This document shows, piece by piece, positions 1-12,421 of a DNA stretch of 64,000 nucleotides. The DNA comes from Panicum virgatum (Eukaryota > Streptophyta > Magnoliopsida > Poales > Poaceae). Every line of letters starts with the position of its first letter. Within the stretch, counting starts at the first letter, position 1. Under the pieces are notes generated by a model. That model had not been told where the DNA came from and made no database searches. It saw nothing but the letters and a program-made list of their open reading frames with translations. The stretch covers positions 1 through 64,000 of the forward strand of contig NC_053143.1 of NCBI RefSeq assembly GCF_016808335.1, in the 5' to 3' direction. Position numbers and translations under genes: made by a program.

Positions 1-3000
1 TGCAACTGACTCGCCCACTGTGATCTGTGGGGAGTGAACATCAGTTTGTTCACAATAGCCTGATATCCTTGCAAATGTTTTTTGAAATTTAGGATAACCT
101 CCTATTTTTATATCTCCTTCGATAACACCGCCAGTTTTCCTCCCAGCAAGAACATCAAGCAAGGTCGTTTTACCTGCCCCAGTAACCCCCATTAGTGCTG
201 AGAGGACACCTGGTTGGAAGGCTCCTGTGATGTTATGGAGTAGTTGAAGTTTTGTCTCCATGTATCCTTGCTCCCTCATTTCCTACAATAAGAAAATATA
301 TTTATTAGTCCATGAATGTTTCTTTTTGTTGCTAATAAGTTTCAATTTTCCCCTCTTTGTTTAATTCATTAGGAGGCACAAGCATTGCTTGACGGATAGC
401 CCATGTGTTCATCCATCAAGCATTGCTTTCTTTCACTAGTACCTATCTTGACTTTTTAGAGCATGATAATTACCACAGGTGCGTCCACATAGTAGTTCAC
501 ATCCTGAAATGATATTGCTAGGGGTGTGAAAGGTAATGCCATCCTTCCTGCATAAGATTTGATTATTGAAAAGTTAGTTTCGGCTCCTCTCAAGGAAAGT
601 GAGTTCCAGTTCACTTAGCTGTATTTTGTTGTATTATGTAAAATTCAGACTAACCAATCTTGCTAGGAGTAGAAGAATTTCCTGCTTGTGACTTATTATG
701 CATCTCATCTTCAATGTTCTTGGATATATGTTCATCTTTTCCATTAATTGTGGTAAACTTATCACGAGAAATAATAGCTCGAGAAGTTCCTGGAGCTGAA
801 AATGAGGTGCATCCATGGGAGGTTAGAAAATTTTATCCTTTATACATTTGAACTATTTAGCATATTATTCCTTTTACAAGTTAGTTTCATATGGAAGTTG
901 TAAGTATTCTAGACTTTAATTCAAAGAAAATTTCAGCCATAATGAACTTACGCCTTTTAACAGTCAAACCGATGGCAAAACCTATATTGAATAAGAAAAT
1001 AAAGCCAATCAATGCTCCAATCGAAATCCAGTAGAAGTAACCGGAGAAGTTTAACCCTCTATCCATTAGTATCCTCCTTCCAAGTGTCACACCAGATACT
1101 GTGAACTATCAACATGGAAAAGAATTAGTACTATCCAGGTGTGCTGAAAACCTGCATATTACATATATTTTGTTAGCTACTTTGCAATGTGTCGGTATGA
1201 ATTAGTAGTGTATAGTGCAGCAAATATGCCAAGTCTAAGAGACATAATTTTATTTCTGGAGTGCATGTTTTATTAATATATCAGTTCTGTATGTTAAAAT
1301 TTTACCTTTAGCCATCTTGGAGCGAAGAACTCATTTACAGTTAAGCTTATCTCAGCGTATGATAACGGAGAGAGCCAAAATCCCCATTTTAGCCAATTAG
1401 GCATGGATGCTATAGTAGTTTGATCCGAAACATGTTAGCAATTGTTTATTAGTTGAGAGCCATATCTTGCTTCAAGTATAAATTCAAGAAAGCATGGAAA
1501 TGTCTTACAACGAGGAATGATGAAACCCCCAAATAGAAGGATGACGAGAAATGACATTGTACCACCCACTGAACCAGCCACCATTGTTTGGCAGTAAGAG
1601 GCAACACATCTGAACATTGATAATGCTCCCGTGTGGATTAGGAAGAGGACAAGAAGATGACAGAAGAATCTGCACACACACAAAAATTATGCATGATAGA
1701 ACATGGCCTAAGGGGAACTCACATTTGACCTTAGTGGATCAAGTCACTGCAAGATTAGTTAAGAATTCATTCATGCATATCTTTTTGGCCAGATTACTAA
1801 GAGGAAATGGGCATCTACATGAGATGTGTGATTTTCCTAGGGGGAACTTATATTGACATTAGTGGATCATGTCACTACATAATTAATTAAATTTCGTCTA
1901 GAAACATTTTGGCTAAGACTATTGGGGAAAATGTGCATATACATGAGATGTGTGGTTTACATTTAGAGAAGATTATGCCTATAAAATGTTGACACACAAA
2001 ACATTTGCAGTGATAATAGAATTGTCATGTGATTGAATGGTCCCAAAAAAATTGCAATTCCTACCTGGATGCCTCTGGAGTATAGCCGATGAGGAAGTAA
2101 GATATTGACGTCCAAGCTATTGACTCAACTAATGAGACTGGAACCTTGAGGATGAAAGCTGGTACGGCATAAGCCCATGCAGGATAGAAGCAGTAGTCTC
2201 TTTGTTTGTAGAACACTGGTAGTCTGCTAATTGCCATGGCAAGTTCAGGAAATCCATTCACCATCAGCAAGATGAGTGCATAGAAGAGTGAACCCATGTA
2301 ATAGTTAGCATGAACTCTGTCAACACCCATATGTGTGCGCAAAAATACTGTCCCAGTAATAGCAGCAAGTAGTCCAAGCTGCAGCAATAATGCATTGTGA
2401 ATTCTTGTGGTCACATTGAGAGAAAAGCAAAATCATAATCGTCTTAGTTTTTATCAATTGTAAGACATAGTTTTCAGTATTTCAACATAACACATGTAGT
2501 CAATTAGTCCTATAAGGACATGATGATTCAATTCTTAAAAATCAAACTCTTTAGAAAATGCATATAAATTAAAATTATGTGCCAGTTATCCAATACTCAA
2601 TATTTCACTTTTCCAATACCAAGATTCAATTACTAAATGATTAAATAATCCATGTATGAAATGTGTGTGTATGCGATCGTCTGCATCTATATATCGTGTC
2701 TTAGAAGAAAAATACATATACAATTTTGTTACTTTAATTAGTCTTCATATTTATTGAATATAAATTCCTTAAATTTTGGGAGGGTTGATGGTCTACACTA
2801 TTAGTTTATTTTGAATTAAAAAGGAATAAAAAAATTATCGAAATTTAATGTTCTCATTCTTATTGCAATCTTGATTTCAGTGTCCATAGTAGCACAAGAA
2901 ATTTATCAAAAATATTTATATCTTAGAAATACAGATGTTATCCAACCTACAAATTCATTCCCCAGACCCCATAATGTGATACACCCTAGATACTTGGTTG

Positions 3001-6000
3001 ATCATTCTAGTCTGATGGGTGGTTAGAGATCCCACCTAAAGACTGTATATACCAATGTGTATTCCAATCCCTCAATTAATTAAGTATTCCCATCTATTAG
3101 CAATATGTATCCCCTCAATCAATTAAAAATTCCCGTCTATTAGTCTTCACATATTATCATTGCTCAATAATTTTTATTTATCAACAATATGTTTGACAAA
3201 AGGTCATTTCTTAGTGGTTTACCTGAAGAGTTTTTGTAATGTAGATGAAGGCATTTCGTTTCATGAGAAGAAGCTCTCTGGCGAAACATGCTTTGAGGAG
3301 TTCCCACTTGGATAATGAGTAGATACTGTAAGACAAGGAATTTTTATGCCCTTCTAATCTATCATAAGGCGTTGAAATCTCCCGAGCAAGGTTCTGACCA
3401 ATTTGAGATACTCTAAACTTGTCACAGAACTGATCAATGGAAACAAAATTGTATGTTTCTCTCCAGCTCCAATATTGTTGTTGGTCTTTTCTTGACAAGA
3501 CCTATATATAAATATGGAAGAATAAGACATCTTAATTTTAGATGGTAAGTTAATCAATTACCCAAATACTTGCCGATTATTGCTTGATATGCACAGTTGG
3601 TAGCCATTTTTCTGGATCATTTCACAAACTATATGTATTACTCCTTTGTAAGTTACACAAATGGTGAAACTTAGAACACCTATCCACAAAATAGCCTTTT
3701 TTGTAAAACATGATCAGCCTAAATGTCTAGTTTAGCTAACAAAATGATATGATAAGGCAGTAGACAAAGTTTTGAATGCAAGATTGGCTTTCTATATCAC
3801 TACTAAACATGATGATCCTCCTAGAGTTTACATTTGATAATAGTGGTGTCCACATTAATGATCTCTCCAATGAATCATACCATTATATGGCCAATCATGT
3901 AACACAAATGGTAGACCGCAACATTTTTGTGGTGAAGATCAGGGTTCAAGACTCTATTCTCTTTGTAGGAAGTTGAAATAAAGATATGCAGTACCTTTAT
4001 GCATTCTCCTTCTGTCCTAGTGGGAAAAATATTTTGGTTGAGTGCAGTAAGTCACTTCCAACAGATGTTATGAACAAGTAATGACACAGAAATTAAATCA
4101 ACAGGAATGGTTAGATGTTGTTTCTGCTTGTTTTTTTGCATAACCACTTTTGTATTATTGAAAGTTGTGATAACTAGAAAGTTTTAAGTACCTCTTGAAG
4201 AAAGTCAGCGGCACCTTTCCTTTCAGGGCACTTGAATCCACATGATTCAAAGAAACTCATAATGCAACTCTTAGATCCATGGTATACAATTCTTCCTTCA
4301 GCCATCAAGATAATTTCATCAAAAAGCTCGTAAGTCTCTGGTGCTGGTTGAAGAAGTGAGACTAGTATTGTAGACTCTGAGATATGAGCCAATTGTTGGA
4401 GGCAAGAAACAATTTGGAAGGTTGTGGAGCTATCCAACCCAGTTGATATTTCATCCATGAAGAGTGCTTTTGAGGGTCCTACTATCATCTCTCCTGATTG
4501 TAAGACAAAAATATTTCAGAAAGGAAACAAGCACCCACAATGGAATCATTTACATAACTGTATAGACCAATTGAGCCTCGGGTTATATAAGAATGAATAC
4601 GCATATATCTTTCTCTTAGGGAGGGGTACCATGCTGTTTCAGTTCGTCAATCAGGGTGGCTTGCATGGTTTCCATCAATCAAAAAACATAGTTTATTTGC
4701 AGTATTACCTTGCCCCATATTGATAGATCGATTTAACAAAGTGCTATAATAGTATATATGTAAGTAAATAGAAATAAAATGAACGTTCAGCATTATTATA
4801 TTGACTTTTAGTTGATGAGTTGTAGTACTTTAATTCAGACCTAACAGAATTGTAATCGGTCCTCAACTAATTCTAGATTGTGGAATAATCACCTGTGGTT
4901 AGTCTCTTCTTCTCACCACCTGAAATACCTCTCCTCATTGCATCTCCCACCATTATGTCAGCACATATGTCAAGTCCCATGATCTGTCAATTGAGGAAGA
5001 GCTTTTTCGTAGAGTAAGTTCCTTATACAGGGGAGGGGACTGAGAGCATGCTTGCTGATCAGGCAACAGTTACTATACCTTCATAATGTAATCCGTCTGT
5101 ATACTTCTTTCTAAACCTTCCACAGATATCGCCTGTATATGAAAAAACAATGTGATGCTAGTTAGAATTGAAGTAGAATCTTTGTACACTACTTGCTTGT
5201 TAGATAATCAAAAGGAGAAAATCCTAGTGGTAAAATATATCAATATCCTAGTTTTTGCCTTCATATAAGTGTCAACATCAGGATCGGGATTAATCCCGGC
5301 CTCCTTCTCCCTTCTAATCACCTCCTTCATGATTTCTGAGGAAAAAGATGCAGCAAGAGTGGATTGGGTGAGTAATTGCCTGTTAAGTTAATCTTGATAC
5401 ATTCATTTGATGATAGAAGCAAGCTTGTCATCAGTAACCTGCTCTGTTGCCAACACCCTGGAATCTTGCAGAGAAGTCGATGGTCTCTCTGACGGTCATC
5501 TCGGGGACATGGAGGTCATACTGATCGATGTAAGCTGCCGTCTTCTCTGGAACGAAGTCACTCAGCTTCACACCATTGTACTCGATTTCTCCTGTGACCT
5601 TGAGATTGGCGTTGAGCTTCCCTGCAAGCGCCTTGAGGAGGGTGGTCTTGCCGCAGCCCGGGGGTCCCAGGAGAAGCGTCAGCTTGGAAGGCTTGACGAC
5701 GCCGCTGATACCATTGAGGATGCGGATCCTGGAATGCTGGCGGTTGAAGCCCAGCATGCTGCTCACCGCCTGATGATGGATCGATCGACATATAATAAGC
5801 ATCAGAAGCAATTTGCATTGATGATTTACTGCAGCAGAGGATCGGAATCGGATACGCACAGAGAGGTTGGAGATGGCGGCGTTCCAGATGGTGGGGAGCG
5901 GCTTCCCCTGCACCACCTGGCATTCCGCCTCCACGCAGACGTCGTGCCAGCGCACCTCCACCGTGGGCGGGCGGAGCAGGCGGAGGTTGTCACGGTGGAT

Positions 6001-6429
6001 GTTGGCGATGAGGGTGTCCACCACCATGCGCCGCTCCGCCGCACCCAGCCTGCGCACGTCCACCATTTGCAACTCCAACAATGAGCCAACAGAGTCAGAG
6101 TCTCCATGGAACTCGAACACCGAGGTGTGGAGCCTGTCCAAGGTGGGCAGCCTCTCGACGGCCGCCCATTTCAGCTCCGCCTCATCGTCAATCTCCTGAT
6201 GATCATGTTGCTGGTTGAGGGAGAGGGAGCGCGACAGGCTCTCCCTGAAGCTGGCCGCTGCAGCTCGCCATGATGATGACAACGCCGGCTTCTGCACTGA
6301 TGATGATTCCCCTTCGATCTCCAGCGATAGTGATCGCCGGTCGCCTGCATCGGCCTCCCGTTCGCCGTGACCTCCTTGATGATCATCATAGAGCTGCCTT
6401 TTGCGCTCCTCCTCGTCCTCCAGTTCCAT
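1..6429 (-). CDS. ABCG full-size (PDR-type) ABC transporter, 3' end cut by window edge
   Basis: Plasma-membrane ATP-driven exporter family with domain order NBD1-TMD1-NBD2-TMD2. I assemble 14 exons that join in frame: 6429-5860, 5769-5439, 5335-5259, 5132-5079, 4983-4893, 4493-4192, 3501-3223, 2378-2065, 1669-1509, 1409-1306, 1105-952, 795-655, 547-474 and 282-1 (incomplete). They give about 978 residues; the family is usually about 1,430, so TMD2 is missing. Visible motifs: N-terminal [16 protein letters not shown]1 Walker [19 protein letters not shown]; signature [13 protein letters not shown]; Walker [16 protein letters not shown]; switch region [16 protein letters not shown]; hydrophobic TMD1 segments from exon 8 to exon 11; NBD2 Walker [20 protein letters not shown] in the last exon. 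The intron after exon 3 starts with GC (intron 5258-5136). The start is the first ATG of the long first exon. No inactivating change was seen. Substrate cannot be inferred. Confidence 0.95.
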
Positions 6430-7150
6430 CTGAATGCTGCTTCTTAGCTAGCCGTCTTCGTCTCGCTCAAGCTTTCATTTGGGCGCCGGGCCGGATTACA
6501 AGCAATGGATGAGTATGCCATTCTTAATGATTGGTTCATTGAATAATTATATCAAGGTCAACTGATCGCGAGTTCCCATTTCGTCTCTTCCATTCCAAGA
6601 TGACTACTACTAGTAGTAGTTTATTTATTTATTGAAAGGAGGATTAGTTTGACATAATGACATTTGACTTGACTGTATATATAGTATGGTACAGATGCAG
6701 GTTTCCTGGTCCAAGTCTCCCAAAATATTATATTTGTTATATATATAAATATTGGATTATCCTCTCCCTAAGCTAAGCAGTGACGTTACATAAAGCTAGC
6801 GTGTCTTGACTCAGCTTCACCGTAACTAAAAGCCATGCGTGAGTCAGACGTCAGTGATAAATCTTACAAATGCTGCCAGCCGACAGTATGTGCTGCAGTG
6901 CAATGATGAATATTTCTCCATATTTCATCCTTTCTCTTTGCATTCTGCAAATTCAATAGCCCCCCTCTAGTTACACGAACACCTAGAACTAGTACTTTAA
7001 ACATGCATTATTTGCACCTTGACACGAATTTGTGCCACACACAAATTAAAGATCACGTACGTACGTGCATCTCAAACCTCCAACTTCCATTGTGCTTTAT
7101 CAGCTGGCCTCCGTATCTTATTTTATTTTGTTATACTTTATTCCAGCCAA
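6430..7150. promoter_or_regulatory. Upstream region of the ABCG gene
   Basis: AT-rich, non-coding. It should hold the promoter and 5' UTR of the minus-strand transporter gene. Several TATA-like stretches occur (about 6676-6684 and 6738-6753), and I cannot choose between them. No repeat or other gene was recognised. Confidence 0.35.
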
Positions 7151-7465
7151 CATTAACAATAAATAAATCTGATAGCTAGCCAGCGACTCTGCCGGTGGGA
7201 TACATGGCGCTGCTGCCCAGCGACGGCGGGAAGGCGATGGCGGGAGGGCGAGCGCGAGCGCGAGGGAGGAAGCGTGGTGAGCGGGAAGGCGATGGCGAGA
7301 TGGCGAGCGAGGTTGGCGCTCGAAAAATACCGAGCGTAGGGGAGTGCTTTGGTTAGCCGAATATAGAGGAGAGCCGAATGCAGAGGTTGTTGAATTGCAA
7401 ATTCAAAGGTATTTTCCAAATTATACCTATCCATTAAGTTTTATATAACCTCTTGTAGATGCTCT
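7150..7465. repeat. Short MITE-like or truncated DNA-transposon fragment
   Basis: A GC-rich stretch with repeated GGCGAT/GGCGAG words (7200-7320) is followed by an AT-rich tail ending GTAGATGCTC near 7455-7464. That end resembles the GAGCATC terminus of many grass non-autonomous DNA transposons, read on the minus strand. No matching left terminus was found, so the limits are uncertain. The reading frames here look like composition effects. Confidence 0.3.
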
Positions 7466-8009
7466 ATGCTATCACCATGTAGTTCTTAGAGCATCACCAA
7501 CAGACTAGGTATAATCCTAGCTAAATTTAGAATTTTACAAGCTCTGTAACAAAATAGAAGACTTCCTATAAGGTGGAGAAACCAACATACTCTCCAAATC
7601 TTGACTCTCCATTTTATAAGTTAACTCAAGTTCTCGTAGATAGGTCCCTGGATCTTGCAAAAAGCACCCTAGAAGTTTTGCAATCAAAACAATGCAGTCC
7701 TTCTGTCACACCCGATTTTAAGAACAAAACCGAATGCATCTCATATGTGCGCCAGGATCAAGTTTATACACATATGATAGACGTCATATGTGAATATATC
7801 AAAAACAGTGTCCAAAACCTAGATAAGAGAGAGTAAATAACTTTATTACACTCTGATAAATTATAAGCATTCCACCGATAACCTAAACGAGTACTGCAGC
7901 AGCGTCTTCTTCCACAGGCAGTCGACTAGTGAACGCACACCTAGGACTCATTGAAGTTGTCGTAGTTCTCCACTTCTGTGTTCTCTTCTGAAAAGCATTT
8001 AGGCAAGGA

Positions 8010-8034
8010 TGAGTACTCTTATGGTTGGTACTCA
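8010..8034 (+). other. LTR hairpin TGAGTAC/GTACTCA, copy A
   Basis: Inverted repeat TGAGTAC (8010-8016) and GTACTCA (8028-8034) with an 11-nt loop, preceded by GGCAAGGA and followed by GCAAG. The same arrangement occurs in the other two solo LTRs. Confidence 0.7.
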
Positions 8035-8461
8035 GCAAGTGGGGGAGAATGCATGGCCATCAAGAGAGGCTAGGGTTTATAGCAGTTAGCATTTTTAGTT
8101 GGTCATATTTTATTAGCAAGCACCTATTAACTAGGTATAAGTTTATACCAATCCACTTAAGCATAAAGATCATAAAAGATCCAACACATACCAAAGAACC
8201 ACAAGTTAATTATTCTTCAAGTTCAATTATCATGTGAGGGTCCAGACCGCTTTTGACCGCGAGCACGGCTGATATATCAGTTTTACACTCTGCAGAAGTT
8301 GTACACTTTCACCACAAGTCACGTAAAAGTTCGAAAGAACTTTGGACCCAACCATGTTGTGCTAGCTAAGCACAATACCACACTTTCGAGGTGTGGCTGC
8401 ATAGGAACGCTAAGAGACCTTTACAAAGATTCTCTAACAAGTGACAATCCGCTAAGGTTTC

Positions 8462-9902
8462 TGTAGCGAAAATGGCCTCTCATGCCATATTTCAATATAA
8501 TGTTTTGGTGATTGATGACACACACAACACTTGGACTAATATGATTGTTAAGATTACCATTCTCAGGCTTTTAGGTTCAAGTGATGACAAAGAGAAGATA
8601 GATGTAGCAAGGCCCGAAGGTTTAGGACAAGAGTCGAAGAGACCGTGAAGAAAACCAAGTCAAAGAAATCAAGACAGAGACAATTTACTATCACCGGTTA
8701 AACCGACGATAGGGAAATTGTACTCACCGGTGCAACGGACTCAGAGAAGGCCAAATCAGCAGAGTACACCGGTTGAACCGACGCTAAGAAAATTACATAC
8801 GTCGGTGCATTGACTTGGAGCACGTCTGGAAATTTTGGTAACACCGGTTGAACTGACACCAGGAAAGTTGAATACGTCGGTGCAATGAACTCAGCAGCAG
8901 AGGCAAAATCAATACACCGGTTAAACCGACGCTAGATATTTATGAACGTCTGTGTAGTTGTCCAGAGAGTTAGTTTTTCAGCAACTACACTCACCGGTTA
9001 AACCGATGCTGCATCGGTTGATTACATCGGTCGATTGAGGTAGCCGTTGAAGTATAACAGCTAGTTGAAAAATGCACTCACCGGTTAAACCAGTGATGAC
9101 AAAAACGGGAGCATCGGTTTAACCGGTGATAGCGCTTTTTGTCAGCCTTTTTCCAACGGCTAGTTTGGGGTGTGTGGGCTATATATGCCACCCCACGGCT
9201 CATTTGAGGGTGCTGGAGGCCAAGGAAGTATACAAGAGCAAAAGATCATCTCCAACCACCATAGAGCATCATTGTACATCATATAAGCTTAAGCACACTT
9301 GTGATAGTGCTTAGTGCTTGTAATAGGGTTTAGTTCTTGCGAGAGCTCCCTTGAGAGAAGTCTTGTTGCGGCAAGCAATCCTTGTGATCCGTCATGTGAC
9401 CCTCCGACTTGGTGTGGAGTGGTAACGACACTTTGTGCGGGGGAAGAGGAGACCCCCTCCTTGGTGGAGAAGCTCTGTAGTGGATTTCGGCCGGGTGACC
9501 GAGAGAGATGGTGGCGGTGCACGAGACTCGGTGTCTTGTGGGCACTTGCCTTTGCTTGCCGGCATCGCCTTGGTGGCGTAGTGCAAGATGGTGATCGGAA
9601 GAGCCTCGGTGTCCTGTGGACGTAGGCGTTTGTGCCGAACCACATTACATGACCGTGTCTACTCGGGAGTTTGCATCCCTCTTGCACTTACCTCTTTACT
9701 TACCGTATTACGTTTCCGCATTTACTCTATCTTGCGTACCTTTACTTTCCTAGTTGGTTTGATCAGGATTGGCTAGGTTGCAAGTCTTTTAGGAGTAAGT
9801 AGATAGTAGCATAGATAAACCTTAGTCATAACTAGCATGTATAGAACGTGTTAGGTTTATCTTATGCAAGTAGTTTGAGCCCTAGGTTAAAAAGTGATAG
9901 GT
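8462..9902 (+). mobile_element. Truncated copia-type LTR inserted in solo LTR A
   Basis: Starts TGTAGCGAAAATGGCC within solo LTR A. It carries a block of CACCGGTTaAACCGAC repeats and a region rich in CTTGG/GTGGT words. It stops near 9880-9902 in a purine-rich stretch, after which sequence like the host LTR resumes. The general look (repeated CACCGGTT blocks, TGTAGCGAAAATGG start) is what I recall from grass Ty1/copia LTRs. No internal domain, primer-binding site or right-hand target duplication was found, so the right limit is approximate. Confidence 0.55.
8692..9140 (+). repeat. Six imperfect ~75-bp repeats with CACCGGTT cores
   Basis: CACCGGTT cores start at 8692, 8767, 8842, 8915, 8992 and 9079, giving steps of 75, 75, 73, 77 and 87 bp. 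Most are followed by AACCGACG and a second core of type TACGTCGGTGCA. The copies have diverged by substitution and small indels. They lie in the 5' half of the copia-type LTR. Confidence 0.75.
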
Positions 9903-12421
9903 GTAGGGGAGAATTATCATGCTATTTTTGGAACAAAAATAGGATATGTAGGGGAGAAGTCCACTTGCCTTCCTTACCAAACTGCTAATTGTCTTCCTCG
10001 TATGCTTGTTCTTGATCTCCCTAGAACGGCAAGTCGACTACGTGATCACACAATTAAAGCAAACAAAACAAATAAGGAACAATATAAAAATAGTATAAAT
10101 AGAACTAAAAAATCTAAAAAAAGATGTAGATCATGAAGGATCGCATGAGCGTGAGAATCGCTAAAATCGGAGTTAAAACGAGAAAGATATGGCTAAAACA
10201 AGATTCAAGGGCTTATCGGTGAAGAAACAGAACTTCCAGGGGTTAAACTGAAAGAAACCAGTGGCTAAAACATAATTATATACATAAACACAGGGGCTAG
10301 AGTGTAAAATAGGGGCCCGGGGATGGCGGGTTCTATTTTTAGAAAGATCAGGGGTTAAAACGGAGGAAAAAGGGCCTTTTTGGAATTACTTTTGAACAGA
10401 TGAGGAGCGCAGGTTTATTCTCAAAAAACTCAGGGTCTCTTTTGCAAAACAGCCAAGGTTGACTGCTGGGTTTTTGACTCCGGCTGGGGTGGTTCTGATC
10501 CGATGGATCTTGATCCAATGGTGAGAATCGGCTGCAGCGGCTCGGCTGACGGGGCGACGACTCGGCTCGGCTCGGCTGCAGACGGGGATGCGGCTCGGCA
10601 GCGCGGCACAGGTGGACCGCCGGAGCAGCCGAATCCGGCGCTCCGGTGCCCGGCCGGTTCGGGACAGGGATCGGCCGGGGAGGTAGCGTGCGTGGCTAGG
10701 CGCTCTGTGTGCCGTGGTGGAGGGCGGCGGTGGGCAGCGAGCTCGTCGGGGTGGCACCCTGGTGCTCGGCTTCGTGCGCAGGGAGGCCGAGGAGGACGAG
10801 AGGGCGATGGCGCACGTGATGAAGGTGGTCGAAGAGGGCGCGCGGGTTGGAGAAGTGGTTTGCCACGGCGTTGTGTGGCCCGGCAATTCTGGCCGCGTGG
10901 GGGCGGGAAGAAGAGGGGAAACGGGTTGGCGACGAAGGTATCCACCTCGCAAAGCTTCGGCGACGGCTTGTTGGCGAAGAAGAGCAGCGGGGCGGCGGAT
11001 CGGTGATGAGCTCGAGCTCAGGAACAGCGGCGGCGCAGCTCTGCAGTGGCAGAGCGGGAAGCGAAGCTGGAAAGGGAGAAGTGGCGGGCTCGGGTGCGGC
11101 TTTTGTAGGCCGAGAGAGGGGAGCAGAGCAGCCGACAGAGTAAGGGACGCGACGCTCGGGTGCGGGCCGGCCGTGAAGGGTAGTGGCGACGGCCGTTTGC
11201 AGGAGGAGGGGGAAGAAACAGCAGAGGGAGATGGGGAGGCGCGAGTGGAGGCTCCACTAGGCCTTGATGGCGCGCACCGAGGGGGAGGAGGGAGGCGAGC
11301 GGGCGGCCGGCGGCCGATTGGTGCGCGACGGTGGAGAGGAGGCGCGGCTGGAGGTGGGAGACGGGCCTGACGGGTGGGGCCCGCATGGCGGTGAGAGAGA
11401 GGGAGGGAGGAGGTGGGGTGGGCCGGTTCGGCCTTGTTGGGCCGGCTGGGAGAAAGAAAGGGAGAGGGGAAAGGTGGGGTGGGCTGGGCTGGTTTGGGGA
11501 GAGAAGAAGGAGAAGAGTTTTTTCTTTCTTTTTTTAACTCAAACTTATTTGAATAAATTCATTCTGAATTCAAATAAAGTTTGAAAGTTTTGGGTGTTAC
11601 ACCTTCATTCATGGTTCACGGTGGGGGAGGCTCTGGCCGGCCGGATTCTGGCGAGGGGCTCGCCGACAGTGAGGGCCAAGGACGGGGGAGCACTAGGGAG
11701 ACGAGAGGAACCTGGTGGTGGTTGGGTGTGGGGATAGCTGGAGGGGGGATGGGGCGCAGCTTGGAGGCCTAGGCAACAGCCATGGCAGGCTATGTTTGTT
11801 GCTTGGAGGAAGAAAAAGGGAGTGGAAGAGGGAGGAGCTTGTGCCGACGCTTTGTAGAGGGGTGTAGAGAGGCGTTTGGCGGCTCCGTGAGGGTGGAGGG
11901 GGAACGAGCAGTGAGCTCAACGGTGAGCTCTTGATGGCGATGGCAATGATGAACTCGGTGGGCCTAGCAAGCAGGGGCGGCAGATGCGTTTGGTCGAGCG
12001 GCGCCGTAACAGGAACACGGCGAGGCGAGGCAGCTGCAGGAGTGCGGGGGCGGCGAGAAGCGGCAGGAGGGAGAGGGACTACGCGTTATACAGAGCTCAG
12101 TGCTCGGTATGTTTGCCAAGCGAGTTGTCTGGGATGATGGCTAGCGGGATAGCGAGGCGGGATATTTGCAGAGGCTGCTGGATACAAGTTTTTGAGGGGT
12201 TTCTCTTTTTTTAGCTAGCCAAATCAGGATAGCTAGGCTCGTGGAGATGCTCAACGGGATGGCTAGCTATATATACTACGCGCAAGGCTGCAGGCAAGTA
12301 AATTTCTACAGCCCAGCCGGTGGATGGAGACATGCATCAACCAGACGTCTTTGTCGTCGTTGCATGCTGTACCATACATGTAAAGGAAGCCGTCCTTGCA
12401 CACACACACACTTGCAATCAG

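Larger units (their letters stand above)
7704..11601 (+). mobile_element. Solo LTR A (interrupted by a copia-type LTR fragment)
   Basis: Starts TGTCACACCCG at 7704 and ends GGGTGTTACA at 11601 (TG...CA), flanked by the 5-bp direct repeat CCTTC at 7699-7703 and 11602-11606. No gag or pol sequence lies between the ends, and only one LTR is present, so it is a solo LTR left by LTR-LTR recombination. Without the insert at 8462 to about 9900 it is about 2.45 kb. The 3' third (10500-11510) is strongly GC-rich with long chance reading frames. A segment near 8281 (TTTTACACTCTGCA) matches 39487 in solo LTR B, so the two are related. Such long LTRs suggest a Tekay/Del-like chromovirus, but that assignment is only a guess. 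Confidence 0.85.
7489..12252. mobile_element. Probable non-autonomous DNA transposon split by solo LTR A
   Basis: The left end (7489) reads GAGCATCACCAACAGACTAG. The right end (12252, minus strand) reads GAGCATCTCCACGAGCCTAG. These are imperfect terminal inverted repeats, about 18 matches in 24. With the solo LTR (7704-11601) and its duplication removed, the element is about 0.86 kb. Its right arm (11607-12190) is GC-rich and G-strand biased, with open frames in several phases but no recognisable protein. No target-site duplication was found, so the superfamily is open. Confidence 0.45.

Noticed and set aside
5407..6084. 225-codon plus-strand open frame opposite the first exons of the transporter
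   Set aside because: It is the complement of a clearly coding GC-rich exon with Walker A and family motifs; the plus-strand product has no features.
9289..9776. Open frames on both strands near 9.3-9.8 kb
   Set aside because: They lie inside the copia-type LTR and have no domain.
10386..11584. Several overlapping open frames of 100-218 codons on both strands
   Set aside because: They lie in the GC-rich block of solo LTR A. They are open in many phases at once, Arg/Gly/Pro-rich, and the same kind of block occurs in LTRs B and C.
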